A stretch of DNA of 64,000 nucleotides from Desulfobacula toluolica Tol2 (GCF_000307105.1 NC_018645.1:2058578-2122577); one strand, 5' to 3'; shown: positions 43,297 through 53,321, counted from the stretch's first letter. A program made the numbers and translations. Notes: generated by a model not told the origin, from the letters alone.

Positions 43297-44904
43297 ATGA
43301 CACTTGAAAGAAAAGCCAATACCCTTGAAAATCTGATCTTTGACAATCGGTTTGTAAGAAATCTGCCATGTGATCCAAATACGGATAATACAAGACGACA
43401 GGTGACTGGTGCTTGTTATTCCCGGGTGAACCCCAAACCGGTTGTAGCCCCCGGTCTTGTCGCGTTTTCTTCTGAATCCGCTCAGTTGATGGATTTAACG
43501 GATGAGGCCTGTCAGTCAGAGCTTTTTACCCGGGTTTTTACCGGAAATCATCTACTGCCGGGTATGGACCCTTTTGCAATGTGCTACGGGGGGCATCAAT
43601 TCGGTAACTGGGCAGGGCAACTGGGAGACGGACGGGCCATTAATCTGGGAGAAATTATTAATCAGCGGAATGAACGTTGGGTGCTGCAGTTAAAAGGGGC
43701 AGGTCCCACGCCTTATTCAAGAACTGCTGATGGACTGGCCGTGCTGAGATCATCCATCCGGGAATTTTTGTGCAGTGAGGCCATGTTTCACCTGGGAATT
43801 CCCACTACCCGAGCCCTGAGTCTGACCCTGACAGGTGAAGAAGTTGAGCGGGACATGTTCTATGACGGCCACCCCAAGCTTGAGCAAGGGGCGGTTGTCT
43901 GCCGCATGGCACCGTCTTTTATTCGGTTCGGCAATTTTCAGATTCTGGTGGCCCGGGGGGAAAACTGCCTTCTTAAGCGTCTTGTGGATTATACAATTGA
44001 AACGGATTTTCCCCACCTGATTTCAACGTCACAGTCGGTTTATGAACGTTGGTTCAGGGAGGTCTGTATGAGAACCATGGACATGATCATTCACTGGATG
44101 CGTGTGGGTTTTGTCCACGGAGTAATGAATACGGATAACATGTCCATTCTGGGTCTGACCATTGATTATGGTCCCTATGGCTGGCTGGAAGACTATAATC
44201 CCGGCTGGACTCCCAACACAACTGATTTGGCCGGTCGCCGCTACTGCTTTGGAAATCAGCCCCAAATAGCTTTGTGGAATCTGGCCCAGCTGGGCAATGC
44301 CGTTTTTCCCATGGTCAAGCGACATGAATCGCTCCAAGAGGCTCTGGATGAGGCACAGGCATACGTCCAGCAGGGCCAACTCGCTATGATGACACAAAAA
44401 TTGGGATTTCAAAACTTTGAACCTGATATGGATATTGCCATTATCAAAGAGCTGCTTAAGATTCTTCAATTGGCGGAAACTGATTACACGATTTTTTTAA
44501 GGGGGCTGTCACATCTGGATACTGAAGATGGATTGGCAAAAACTTTAATCCCATCTTTTCTGGAGAATGCCTTTTATGATCCAGATCAGATTACTCCGGA
44601 CTATATTGCTCGTTTGAATGCCTGGCTTGCGGTCTATCAGAAAAGGCTGGGCCTTAATCGGATTTCCAATGCAGATAAAAAACAGCAAATGGACCAGGTA
44701 AACCCCAAATATGTTTTGAGAAATTACCTTGCCCAGACCGCTATTGACAAGGCGGAGGATGGCGATTTTTCCATGGTGCGTGAACTGCTGGATGTGATGC
44801 GAAAGCCCTATGATGAGCAGCCTGGAAGGGAAATGTTTGCAGCAAAAAGGCCTGAATGGGCCAGGAACAGACCCGGTTGTTCAATGCTGTCTTGCAGTTC
44901 TTGA
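43297..44904 (+). CDS. selO: protein adenylyltransferase SelO (YdiU family)
   Basis: A 535-residue pseudokinase-fold enzyme that AMPylates proteins, with a role in redox homeostasis. Family blocks: YGGHQFGNWAGQLGDGRA, LKGAGPTPYSRTADGLAVLRSSIREFL, FVHGVMNTDNMSILGLTIDYGP and the C-terminal MSCS-like tail (GCSMLSCSS). Eukaryotic SelO has Sec in that tail; here it is Cys. The start has AAGGGG. Transcribed alone. Confidence 0.92.
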   Translation: MTLERKANTLENLIFDNRFVRNLPCDPNTDNTRRQVTGACYSRVNPKPVVAPGLVAFSSESAQLMDLTDEACQSELFTRVFTGNHLLPGMDPFAMCYGGHQFGNWAGQLGDGRAINLGEIINQRNERWVLQLKGAGPTPYSRTADGLAVLRSSIREFLCSEAMFHLGIPTTRALSLTLTGEEVERDMFYDGHPKLEQGAVVCRMAPSFIRFGNFQILVARGENCLLKRLVDYTIETDFPHLISTSQSVYERWFREVCMRTMDMIIHWMRVGFVHGVMNTDNMSILGLTIDYGPYGWLEDYNPGWTPNTTDLAGRRYCFGNQPQIALWNLAQLGNAVFPMVKRHESLQEALDEAQAYVQQGQLAMMTQKLGFQNFEPDMDIAIIKELLKILQLAETDYTIFLRGLSHLDTEDGLAKTLIPSFLENAFYDPDQITPDYIARLNAWLAVYQKRLGLNRISNADKKQQMDQVNPKYVLRNYLAQTAIDKAEDGDFSMVRELLDVMRKPYDEQPGREMFAAKRPEWARNRPGCSMLSCSS

Positions 44905-44985
44905 TAACGAGTTGTGATAGTTGCTTTTCGGGTAGGCCCACCGATTTGATTGTCTGAATAAATTTGAATTTATTATGGATTGAAA

Positions 44986-45019
44986 AAAAGGTCTGCTTGT
45001 CGTGTAAAGCAGACCTTTT
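44986..45019. terminator. bidirectional terminator between selO and a convergent gene
   Basis: AAAAGGTCTGCTT (44986-44998) pairs with AAGCAGACCTTTT (45007-45019), with A/T runs on both sides, so it can serve both strands. Confidence 0.8.
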
Positions 45020-45048
45020 ATGATGTTTTTGATTTTCAGGTTATCTGT

Positions 45049-45312
45049 TTAAAGCTTTAATTCTTGCACTTCCGTGATAAGATCATAAGCTGCTCCTGAG
45101 CCTTCCACCACCTTTCTGGCTGCTTCCGCATCCGGGGCATCGATAATGCCGAACCCTATTCCGTCAGAATTTACAAAGATGCCTTCCAATTTGACATCGG
45201 GATTTTCCGCAAGATTTTTTTCCATACTTGCCTTAAAGCCTGCCGCTTGTTCAGGGGTCAGTTCCGGGATTCTTGCTTTTTCTGTGTAATGAAACACTGC
45301 AACTTTTGCCAT
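45049..45312 (-). CDS. small conserved protein, ferredoxin-like fold suspected
   Basis: An 87-residue protein with a beta-alpha-beta pattern (KVAVFHYTEK, EGIFVNSDGIGFGIIDAPDAEAARKVV). It resembles small dimeric alpha/beta-barrel proteins such as the DUF3303/DUF4242/GYD group. A strong AAGGAGG site precedes the start. The exact family and role are not certain. Confidence 0.65.
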   Translation of the reverse strand: MAKVAVFHYTEKARIPELTPEQAAGFKASMEKNLAENPDVKLEGIFVNSDGIGFGIIDAPDAEAARKVVEGSGAAYDLITEVQELKL

Positions 45313-45479
45313 TCGTGTCCTCCTTAAAGTCTTTGTTTAAAAAAATAGAGATTCAGCTTATCTTTCGCAGGTAGCGAAAGTTTTCAATATTTTTTATAAG
45401 TTAATAAAAACAAATGGTCAAGAACTTTTCCGGCAATGATGCATAAAATGTTTTTCAGGTTTTGCCATGTAAAACAGTG

Positions 45480-46526
45480 TCATTTTGGCGGGTGATTTCT
45501 TTTGAAATTCTCAGAATGTTTTTTCATTTTTTGTAAAGATTTTTTAAATTCTTCACACGGGTCTGCATAGGAGACCCTCTGGGTAAACCAGAGATAATCT
45601 GCTGGCGGGACTTTTTCAAAGCCTTCCAGATCCAGGGGCTGAATATATTCAGATAGCCTTGACGGTGTTATATCGATTTCTTTTAAGTCAATGTTGATTT
45701 GCTGTATTGTTTTATCAATGGCCGTAACCCTGTTGATCACTCCCAGGCCATAGGCAGTATGTCCGCCACCGATAATAATAATTACGGGTCCATTGCGATG
45801 TTTATGAAGCCGTTTGATTGACAATGCCATTTTATCGTTTCTTGCTACCCATGTATCATATAGTCTTGATTGCATTGTCCCGTGACTCATCCCGCAGTGA
45901 ACCTTTTTGAAAATGGAGAACATGTAATCTTTGTATGTCTTATCCGCCATTTGTGTTGAGAAGATCAGATCTTTTTCAATGGGGGTGATGCCGTTGATGC
46001 CTTTTCTGGTAATCCTTTTTTTTAAGGTGTTTGGCAGATCAATTCCAGCAACTTGAAGGTGTTTTTTTTGGGCAATTTGTAAGAGATCGTAATAAAATTT
46101 CCACATTTGATCTGAGTGGGTATCCCAGCTCAATTTTTTCCTCAGGTCTTTTTCAATGATAGCTTCTATTTTGTTTGAATGGGCCACTTTTCCAGCATCA
46201 ACAAAATTGAGCAGATCCGGTGTGTTTTCCATGGAAAAAAATTCAAAGCCAATGGTGGGTTTTAATCCCTTTTCAATCAAAGCATTGATCACTTTATGCT
46301 GGATATGATGATGCGCAGGATTATCATGTTTTTCAGACAGGTATATCACATCATGAGCGCTGATATCCTTGATAAAAGATTTAAAATTCGTTTCTTCACC
46401 TGTCTGGGCATTTATTATTTTTCCGATTAACGGATCTTTTCTAATTGTTGGGTTGGCTACTGTGGCGCAGGATTGAAGGATGGGCAGGATAAGAAAAATC
46501 AGGAAAAAAATAAACAGTCGTTCCAT
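45480..46526 (-). CDS. ChaN-family lipoprotein (haem-iron uptake, Tiki/EreA-like fold)
   Basis: A 348-residue protein with a lipoprotein signal (hydrophobic residues 4-18, lipobox LQSC, Cys about 19). Typical ChaN elements are VIYLSEKHDNPAHHHIQ near the start of the mature domain, PTIGFEFFS and IIIGGGHTAYGLGV. Characterised homologues bind haem at the outer membrane. No TonB receptor gene is adjacent. Confidence 0.78.
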   Translation of the reverse strand: MERLFIFFLIFLILPILQSCATVANPTIRKDPLIGKIINAQTGEETNFKSFIKDISAHDVIYLSEKHDNPAHHHIQHKVINALIEKGLKPTIGFEFFSMENTPDLLNFVDAGKVAHSNKIEAIIEKDLRKKLSWDTHSDQMWKFYYDLLQIAQKKHLQVAGIDLPNTLKKRITRKGINGITPIEKDLIFSTQMADKTYKDYMFSIFKKVHCGMSHGTMQSRLYDTWVARNDKMALSIKRLHKHRNGPVIIIIGGGHTAYGLGVINRVTAIDKTIQQINIDLKEIDITPSRLSEYIQPLDLEGFEKVPPADYLWFTQRVSYADPCEEFKKSLQKMKKHSENFKRNHPPK

Positions 46527-46595
46527 TGTGGGTCTCCCTTATCGTAATGTTATTGATTGAATCGGACATCCATGATTATTGTATGGTATCAAACC

Positions 46596-47306
46596 TTATG
46601 CTTTTTTAAAATAGAGAACCAGACTTTTTCCAAGGACAGGATTGAGTAATTTATCAACAAATGCCGTGAATTTCGGTTTGTTCATCAAATCCCAGACAAG
46701 CAGCTCATGATAAAGGGTGACAAGTTTAGAATCTGTTCTGTTGGGTCCTATCAGGCATTTGAGCCACCAGAACGGGGCATGGATGCTGTGGGCATAATGG
46801 GAGGCAATATGCCGGACCCCAAAGGCTTCCATCTCCTTGATCAACGAATGTTTTTGATAAATTCTTACATGACCCATATCGGCGTTTACATACTCATCCG
46901 ATAAAAACCAGCAAAGTTTTTCCGGAAAAAATCTTGGAACACTGACAGCCAGAATTTTTCCGGGTTTTAAAATCCTGACCAGTTCGGACATGGCACTTTG
47001 ATCATCCGTGATATGCTCCAGAACTTCTGAACAGATGACAGTGTCAAAGCAGTTGTTTTTAAACGGCAGGCAGGTCACATCCATGCAGGACAGATAAACG
47101 CTTTTACAGCAAAGATCATCCAGGGCCCGATGAAAGGCGATTTTTTTTTTAGTCTCAACAAGAGTTTTAAATCCGACATCAGCCCCAACACAGAGGGTTC
47201 CTTGTTGCCGGCAGGCCTCGATGGTGTGGCGGCCTTCACCGCATCCAATATCCAGTATCCGGTCATTGGGATGAATATCAAGTTTGTTAAAATCAATGGT
47301 AATCAT
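46596..47306 (-). CDS. class I SAM-dependent methyltransferase
   Basis: A 236-residue Methyltransf_11-type protein. Motif I is ILDIGCGEGRHTIEA (about 18-32), then VGADVG, DTVICSEVLEHI and LVRILKPGKILAVSVPRF. The substrate is unknown. Its start overlaps the end of the upstream glycosyltransferase gene by 14 bases, so the two are probably co-translated and may modify the same glycolipid or glycan. Confidence 0.85.
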   Translation of the reverse strand: MITIDFNKLDIHPNDRILDIGCGEGRHTIEACRQQGTLCVGADVGFKTLVETKKKIAFHRALDDLCCKSVYLSCMDVTCLPFKNNCFDTVICSEVLEHITDDQSAMSELVRILKPGKILAVSVPRFFPEKLCWFLSDEYVNADMGHVRIYQKHSLIKEMEAFGVRHIASHYAHSIHAPFWWLKCLIGPNRTDSKLVTLYHELLVWDLMNKPKFTAFVDKLLNPVLGKSLVLYFKKA

Positions 47307-48552
47307 TTATAATTTCTTTGTAGGTGTCAACGGTTCTAACAGCGGTTTTTTCCCAGTTAAATTCTTTTAAAACTCGTTGATACCCTTTTTCGGCAAGTGT
47401 TTCGCGCTGAGATGGATCATCCAGCAGTTCTAAAATGGCTGTTTCCAATGCTTTTGCATCCCCAGGAGGAACCATTTTTGCCGCATCTCCAGCAACCTCT
47501 GGTAATGCACCTCCTGTGGTGCAGATTACCGGAATCCGGCAGGCCATGGCTTCTCCCACCGGCAGTCCAAATCCTTCATATAAAGATGGTACGACAGCAA
47601 TAGAGGATTTGGCATACTCTTTGACAAATTGTTCGTTGTCAATGCGGCCGGTGAATTCGATATGCCTGTCCAGCTCAAGTTTTTTAACCAGGGTTTCAAT
47701 GCCGCCTCCCTTTTGGGGATTACCGATGACAACCAACTTAACTGGGCGGGTTTTTAAAATGCCTTTTATGGCAAAAAGCAGATGAAAAAGCCCTTTTAAG
47801 GGAGTGTCTGCGCTATTGGTAACAATAATCCGATTGGGCTGTTTTTTTATTGTTTCCAAAGGATAAAAATTTTCTGTATCAATGCCGATAGGGATGGTTT
47901 TAAATTTTGATTCAGAAATATGGAATTCTTTTGCTATATCCTTTTTAGAGCTGTCTGAAACAGTTATAATGTGGGACAGTTTTCTTGCCACCCGTTTTTG
48001 CATGCTGATAAACCAATACCAGCGAAGTACCTTGAGTTTTTTTAGAAAAGATGTTGTGCTTTGAACCTCAAGCTTTCTATCTAAGGTAATTGGGTGGTGA
48101 ATCGTTGCCGTGACAGGCATTCTTTTTGCCAGGGACAAAATTCCATAAGACAGGCATTGGTTGTCATGGATGATATCGTATTGTTTTTTTGTCTCATTAA
48201 CGTGCCTTTTAACCCGCATCCCAAAGGTCAGGGGCTCAGGGTATCCCATGGTGGAAACATCAAGCCATTCAATCAGGTTGATGGGATCTTTGAGTTCGTC
48301 CAGGCTAGGGGTTCGGAAAAGGTCTTCAGGGTTATAAAGATCCAGTGTTTTAAGCATGGTAAGGGTTAACGTGTTACTTGACGTATTATGTGAATTAGTA
48401 TTCAGCAGAGGATCAGGTGGTCCGGCAATAACCTCAACATCATGGCCGAGATCACAAAGGGCATGGCTCAAGTGACGGATATAAACCCCCTGGCCACCGC
48501 AGTGGGGGTTGCTTCGATAGCTGATAAGTCCTATTTTAAGGGGTGTGTTCAT
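47293..48552 (-). CDS. GT4-family glycosyltransferase
   Basis: A 419-residue GT-B enzyme. The N-terminal Gly-rich loop NPHCGGQGVYIRHLS and the C-terminal donor site with VPSLYEGFGLPVGEAMAC (E-x7-E motif) are typical of GT4. It is followed by the overlapping methyltransferase gene. The start lies 10 bases from the 3' end of the upstream tRNA gene, without a strong ribosome site, so its mRNA may be released by tRNA processing. Confidence 0.88.
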   Translation of the reverse strand: MNTPLKIGLISYRSNPHCGGQGVYIRHLSHALCDLGHDVEVIAGPPDPLLNTNSHNTSSNTLTLTMLKTLDLYNPEDLFRTPSLDELKDPINLIEWLDVSTMGYPEPLTFGMRVKRHVNETKKQYDIIHDNQCLSYGILSLAKRMPVTATIHHPITLDRKLEVQSTTSFLKKLKVLRWYWFISMQKRVARKLSHIITVSDSSKKDIAKEFHISESKFKTIPIGIDTENFYPLETIKKQPNRIIVTNSADTPLKGLFHLLFAIKGILKTRPVKLVVIGNPQKGGGIETLVKKLELDRHIEFTGRIDNEQFVKEYAKSSIAVVPSLYEGFGLPVGEAMACRIPVICTTGGALPEVAGDAAKMVPPGDAKALETAILELLDDPSQRETLAEKGYQRVLKEFNWEKTAVRTVDTYKEIINDYH

Positions 48553-48562
48553 GGAAGTTGTA

Positions 48563-48638
48563 TGGTGCGCCCGGCTGGAATCGAACCAGCGATCTTCAGC
48601 TTCGGAGGCTGACGCCTTATCCCCTGGGCTACGAGCGC
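48563..48638 (-). tRNA. tRNA-Arg (anticodon CCG)
   Basis: On the minus strand the acceptor GCGCTCG pairs with CGGGCGC (one G-T). The anticodon arm is TCAGC-CTCCGAA-GCTGA, giving CCG. The T arm GCTGG-TTCGATT-CCAGC is canonical, and CCA is encoded. Confidence 0.95.
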
Positions 48639-48665
48639 AAACATCATATAATACTTGAATCTTTG

Positions 48666-50018
48666 CTAATGGTCAAGATCATGATTGAGCTTTTCCTGGT
48701 TAAACTTTGCTTGGTTAAATTTTTCTTTTGCTTCACCAGCCACATAGAGTGATCCGGCTATGCACACAGCGTCGTTTTCATTTGAAGTTTTAATGGCATG
48801 GGTAACCGCCTCTTTTACATCTTCAATGATTGTGACAGGGCTGTGGGTAAGTCGTTGGACAGCTTGTTTCAAAACGGATGGTTCAAGGCTTCTGTCTATT
48901 TTTGCCTTTGTGATGATAAAATTTTGGGCACAGGGTACAAGACTTTCAAGCATTTTTTCATAAGGCTTGTCATCAAGGATGCCAAGTACCAGTGTCAGTT
49001 TTCTGCCGTCCAGGTGTGACGATAAATATTTTCCAAGTACTTTTGCGGCGTGAAGGTTGTGGGCCCCGTCAAGAATGACAAGGGGTTTTTTCATGACATG
49101 CTCAAGTCGCCCCGGCCATTTGGCAATGGAAAGTCCTTCACAGACAAGAGCTTGGTTTAAATTGTATCGTTTATCACTGGTTTTTAACTTTTCAAAAACC
49201 AGCTCACACGCCGCAAGGGCAAGGCTTAAGTTTTCTTTCTGGTGATCCCCTGGCAAAGGCTTTATCAGTTTATTGAAACTGTTCTTCAACCCGGTGTAGG
49301 TATAGGTGTTTTTATTTGGATCTTTTCTTGCTGAAAAATCTTTTTTATAAATAAAAAGTTCAGATGATCTTTCGTTTGCAATCTGTTTGAGGACGTCAAG
49401 CCCTGAAGGCTGGAAAACCCCGGTGACAACCGGTATGTCCGGTTTGATAATGCCGCCTTTTTCCTTTGCAAGATCTTGAATGGTATTGCCCAGATAATCA
49501 GTGTGTTCAATTGACAGGTTGGTAATAACGCTGACCTGTGGGGTGATAACGTTGGTGGCATCAAATCTTCCACCCATTCCGGTTTCAATTACGGCCCAGT
49601 CAACATTTTCCTTTGAAAAGTGATAAAACCCCATTGCAGTCGCAATCTCAAAAAAAGTGGCTTTTCTTTCCCCGATATCTGCAGCATTGACGGCTTCATA
49701 GGCTTTTACAACCTGGTCATTTGAAATATGTTCCCCGTTTATGGCGATCCGCTCATTAAAATCAACCAGATGCGGTGACGTATAAATTCCTGTTTTAAAC
49801 CCGGCTTTTTGTAAAATTGATGCAATATATGTGGCGGTGGAGCCTTTGCCATTGGTGCCAGCCACATGAATTATACGATAATTTTTTTGAGGATTGTTCA
49901 GCCGTTGTAAAATATTTAATATGGTGTCCAGTTCAAGTTTGATGCCAAAACGGCCAAGCTTGTATATTTTATCGAGGCATGCTTGATAAGCATTATTTTG
50001 GGAAGTTTTATTTTTCAT
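48666..50018 (-). CDS. folC: bifunctional dihydrofolate synthase / folylpolyglutamate synthase
   Basis: About 450 residues, Mur-ligase fold. VAGTNGKGSTATYIASIL is the ATP loop, SPHLVDFNERI the folate-binding loop, ETGMGGRFDATNV and SIEHTDYLGNT the metal and ATP parts, and LDGAHNLHAAKVL the C-terminal block. It adds glutamate to dihydropteroate and folates. ATG at 50018 is chosen; an in-frame TTG at 50030 is possible, and neither has a clear ribosome site. Confidence 0.9.
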   Translation of the reverse strand: MKNKTSQNNAYQACLDKIYKLGRFGIKLELDTILNILQRLNNPQKNYRIIHVAGTNGKGSTATYIASILQKAGFKTGIYTSPHLVDFNERIAINGEHISNDQVVKAYEAVNAADIGERKATFFEIATAMGFYHFSKENVDWAVIETGMGGRFDATNVITPQVSVITNLSIEHTDYLGNTIQDLAKEKGGIIKPDIPVVTGVFQPSGLDVLKQIANERSSELFIYKKDFSARKDPNKNTYTYTGLKNSFNKLIKPLPGDHQKENLSLALAACELVFEKLKTSDKRYNLNQALVCEGLSIAKWPGRLEHVMKKPLVILDGAHNLHAAKVLGKYLSSHLDGRKLTLVLGILDDKPYEKMLESLVPCAQNFIITKAKIDRSLEPSVLKQAVQRLTHSPVTIIEDVKEAVTHAIKTSNENDAVCIAGSLYVAGEAKEKFNQAKFNQEKLNHDLDH

Positions 50019-50032
50019 TTTTTTAAACAAAA

Positions 50033-50072
50033 ACCCGGTATAAAGTATTAAAGAAAATAATTTATACCGGGT
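50033..50072 (-). terminator. terminator after rpsU
   Basis: ACCCGGTATAAA and TTTATACCGGGT form a perfect 12-base stem followed on the minus strand by TTTTGTTT. It lies between rpsU and folC. Confidence 0.65.
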
Positions 50073-50084
50073 GAATTTTAATTG

Positions 50085-50294
50085 TTACCTGGGTCTTCTG
50101 CGTGAGCGTGAAGCAGCAATTCTCTGTCTTCTCATTGCTTCTCGCATCTTACGCCGTCTAAATTGACATGGTTTCTCAAAATGTTTTTTCACTTTAAGAC
50201 GTTTGAAGAGGCCATCGTTCTGGATTTTTTTCTTTAATATCCTTAACGCTCTTTCAACATCATTATCAATAACCGTGACTGTAATTTCCTTCAA
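50085..50294 (-). CDS. rpsU: 30S ribosomal protein bS21
   Basis: A 69-residue basic protein with the typical bS21 sequence (ITVTVIDNDVERALRILKKK, LKVKKHFEKP, KMREAMRRQR). The start is TTG at 50294 with AAAGGGG eight bases upstream; the nearby ATG is out of frame. Its tail is Arg-rich. Confidence 0.93.
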   Translation of the reverse strand: MKEITVTVIDNDVERALRILKKKIQNDGLFKRLKVKKHFEKPCQFRRRKMREAMRRQRIAASRSRRRPR

Positions 50295-50384
50295 AAAACA
50301 TCGCCCCTTTCATAGTGTATTTAAATATCGAGATATTTATAACCCGACTATCTAACAAATACGCATATTAAAAGCAAGAAAAAA

Positions 50385-50421
50385 AAGCCTTTCCGCCTAA
50401 AGTTGTAAGGAGGGAAGGCTC
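50385..50421 (-). terminator. terminator after adk
   Basis: On the minus strand AGCCTTCCC pairs with GGAAAGGCT (one mismatch) and is followed by eight T. Confidence 0.7.
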
Positions 50422-50448
50422 TCTTTTATAAGATTTTATCAGCTGGTT

Positions 50449-51123
50449 TTAGAGTTTGGAGATCAACTCTTCTGTTACTTCAGGAAGCGCTTTTTCTCCG
50501 GCCAGTGTTATGTATTTTACAGCATCGTCTTTTGCCGCCACATCTTTGAAATAGTAAGAAGACGCCAGTGTGCCTGTTTCTGTGTCATAATAGATGGAAT
50601 GACGTTTATCAATTGCAACTTCATCCTGGTCATCATCACGTTTGGTTAATGCACCGCCGCAAACCCGGCATTTGTCTCCATCCGGTTTGATGGCATCAAT
50701 GAAAATATTGTTGGGGTGATTGTTATCATTTTCGCAAAGGCGACGACCCATGATTCTGTTTTTTGCAATCTGTTTGTCAAGCAGCATTTCAATTACATAA
50801 TTGAGTTTGATACCGGCTTCTTCCAGGGATGCATGGAGTTTTTCAGCCTGAACTTTATTTCTTGGGAAACCGTCCAGAAGCCATCCGCCTTTGCAATCAT
50901 CTTGTTTTATTCTGTCGAGAACCATTGGGATGGTAATTTCATCAGGAACCAGATCTCCTTTGTCGATATATTCTTTTGCTTTTTTACCCAGGTCTGTTCC
51001 GCCTTTGATATTTTCACGGAAAATGGCACCGGACTCAATGTGTGCAATATTGTATTTGTCTTTCAGGATAGCTCCCTGGGTTCCTTTACCACTTCCGTTT
51101 GGTCCAAAAAATAAAATGTTCAT
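50449..51123 (-). CDS. adk: adenylate kinase
   Basis: A 224-residue nucleoside monophosphate kinase. P-loop FGPNGSGKGTQG (about 6-17), IESGAIFRENI AMP site and LLDGFPRNKVQAE. The LID region contains a Cys pair (CRVCGG) and an extended loop with an earlier Cys, probably a partial zinc-type LID. GGAG precedes the start. A dispersed two-hairpin element lies 20 bases upstream. Confidence 0.92.
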   Translation of the reverse strand: MNILFFGPNGSGKGTQGAILKDKYNIAHIESGAIFRENIKGGTDLGKKAKEYIDKGDLVPDEITIPMVLDRIKQDDCKGGWLLDGFPRNKVQAEKLHASLEEAGIKLNYVIEMLLDKQIAKNRIMGRRLCENDNNHPNNIFIDAIKPDGDKCRVCGGALTKRDDDQDEVAIDKRHSIYYDTETGTLASSYYFKDVAAKDDAVKYITLAGEKALPEVTEELISKL

Positions 51124-51603
51124 TCAAGACTCCTTAATATTTTATTATGAAAGTCTTTAAAAATTCAAATCAAGACTTTCGTGTTTTGTTTTGAGCAAAC
51201 CAAGTTGAAATAACAAGTCTGCCCATGGTAGTTATTAAAATGTAAGTAAAATCGGCACAACTCCCCTAAATATAAGAGTCGTTTTTATTTGTCAAGGTTA
51301 AGAAAAACCTTTCACACATACGGTTAACAAATGATTCCGTAAAGGTCAACTGCCCGGCCCTTGTAGTCTCTATTACTTAATGATTTGTGTTTGATTCTGG
51401 ATTTCTTTTTTATGTACTTTGAGGGCTGATTGTTGTAATATTTTAAATTATTTAGGCTCTTCTTCATCCGTGCGAAGACTCAATGCTGCCAATATTCAAT
51501 TTATATTTATAGTTGGTTTACAAAATGAATCTTCATTAAAATTTAACACCCGTTGTTACCTTGGTTTTTATTTAATACATTTTTTAAAGAAGGAGGAGAT
51601 AAC
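51124..51603. other. divergent gap between adk and hcp
   Basis: It holds the dispersed element (51144-51237). The rest is AT-rich with no gene, and no recognisable HcpR, NsrR or sigma-54 site could be identified by eye. Confidence 0.5.
51144..51237 (+). repeat. dispersed two-hairpin element, copy 2
   Basis: First hairpin GAAAGTC-N18-GACTTTC, the same as in copy 1 down to the stem bases. Then TGTTTTG.GAGCAAACCAAG...AAGTCTGCCC and ending GTAGTTATT. It lies directly upstream of adk and is reversed relative to that gene's transcript. Confidence 0.7.
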
Positions 51604-53274
51604 ATGTTTTGCCATCAATGCCAGGAGACCATGAAAAATACAGGATGCTCCATGAAACAGGGGATGTGCGGGAAAACCGCTGAAGTTGCAAATCTTCAGG
51701 ACTTGTTTGTCTGGGGGCTAAAAGGTGTTTCCGTATGGGGAGTGAAAGCAAAAGAATTCGGCATCTACGATAATGAGGCCGGTTTTTTTATTGATAAGGG
51801 GCTTTTTTCCACCATTACCAATGCCAATTTTGACCGGGAAGATTTTATTGGGTTTATAAAAAAAGGAATTGATATCAGGGACCGCCTGAAAGATGAATTT
51901 TTAAAGGCTTATAAGCAAAAAAACGGTACAAATTTTTCTTTGCCTGTTCCCGAGTGTGCCACTTGGGTGCCGGCAGATGACAAGGATCTTCTGGCCAAAG
52001 CCGACAGTGGTGCCGGGGGCTGGCTTGAAATAGAAGATGAAGACGAACGTTCGTTAAAAGCCCTTGTTTTATATGGATTGAAAGGGATTTCCGCCTATGC
52101 CGAACATGCGTATCAGATTACAAAGTCCTGCCGGGAAATATTTGAATTTTTGATGGAAGCTCTTGCAACTTTGGTGGATGAAACCAAATCACAAGATGAC
52201 CTGTTTGCCCTTGTTCTCAAAACCGGTGAAATGGGTGTAAAAACCATGGCCCTTTTGGATGACGCCAATACCACGGCTTATGGAAATCCTGAGATTACGC
52301 AGGTCAACATTGGTGTGGGTAAAAATCCGGGGATACTGGTCACCGGTCATGATCTGGTGGATCTTGAAGACCTGCTTGAACAGACCAAAGACCAGGGGAT
52401 TGATGTGTATACCCATAGTGAAATGCTGCCGGCTCATTATTATCCGAAATTAAAACAATATTCTCATCTTTTTGGTAATTACGGCAATGCATGGTGGCTC
52501 CAGAAAGAAGAAATGGCAAAATTCAATGGGCCGGTGCTGTTTACCTCTAATTGTCTTGTGCCTACAAAGGCGGCTTATAAGGATAAATTGTTTACAACTG
52601 GTGCTGTCGGATTTGACGGGGCTCCACATATTCCAGACAGAGAAGAAGGGGGAAAAAAAGATTTTTCCGCCATCATCAAGATGGCTAAAACCTGCGATCC
52701 TCCCGAGGAGCTTGAAACAGGTCAGATTACGGGCGGTTTCGGTCATAACCAGGTTATGGCCCTTGCGGATAAAATTATTGAAGCGGTTAAATCGGGTGCC
52801 ATCAAGCGCTTTATTGTCATGGGCGGTTGCGATGGCAGACATAAAACCAGGGAGTATTACACACAAGTTGCAAAAGCATTGCCAAAAGATGCCGTTATCC
52901 TGACTGCAGGTTGTGCAAAATATAAATATATAAAGCTTGATCTGGGGGATATCGGCGGTATTCCACGGGTGTTGGATGCAGGGCAGTGCAATGATTGCTA
53001 CTCTCTTGCCGTGATTGCCATGGAGCTTCAGAAGGCTTTTGGCCTTGAGGATATAAGTGATCTTCCCATTTCATTCGATATTGCCTGGTATGAACAAAAG
53101 GCTGTACTGGTTCTTTTGGCATTGCTGTCGTTAGGTGTTAAGGGTATTCGTCTGGGGCCCACACTTCCGGGTTTTTTGTCTTCGGGAATTGCCAATGCTC
53201 TTGTTGAAAAATTTGATATTAAACCCATAACGACCCCGGAGGAAGATGTGGCAGCAATGATGGCAGGAAATTGA
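51604..53274 (+). CDS. hcp: hybrid cluster protein (hydroxylamine reductase)
   Basis: About 556 residues from ATG 51604, which has AAGGAGG upstream; the frame is open further but not coding. The N-terminal CHQCQ...GC...GMCG cysteine cluster (residues 3-25) binds the proximal 4Fe-4S. GGCDGRH, AGCAKYKY and AGQCNDCYSL are hybrid-cluster ligands. It works in nitrosative stress defence (NO or hydroxylamine reduction, protein S-nitrosylation). No hcr reductase gene follows. Confidence 0.93.
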   Translation: MFCHQCQETMKNTGCSMKQGMCGKTAEVANLQDLFVWGLKGVSVWGVKAKEFGIYDNEAGFFIDKGLFSTITNANFDREDFIGFIKKGIDIRDRLKDEFLKAYKQKNGTNFSLPVPECATWVPADDKDLLAKADSGAGGWLEIEDEDERSLKALVLYGLKGISAYAEHAYQITKSCREIFEFLMEALATLVDETKSQDDLFALVLKTGEMGVKTMALLDDANTTAYGNPEITQVNIGVGKNPGILVTGHDLVDLEDLLEQTKDQGIDVYTHSEMLPAHYYPKLKQYSHLFGNYGNAWWLQKEEMAKFNGPVLFTSNCLVPTKAAYKDKLFTTGAVGFDGAPHIPDREEGGKKDFSAIIKMAKTCDPPEELETGQITGGFGHNQVMALADKIIEAVKSGAIKRFIVMGGCDGRHKTREYYTQVAKALPKDAVILTAGCAKYKYIKLDLGDIGGIPRVLDAGQCNDCYSLAVIAMELQKAFGLEDISDLPISFDIAWYEQKAVLVLLALLSLGVKGIRLGPTLPGFLSSGIANALVEKFDIKPITTPEEDVAAMMAGN

Positions 53275-53321
53275 TACTGGCTTGGTTTTAAAACATTTGA
53301 TTAAGAATTAAATTATTCACT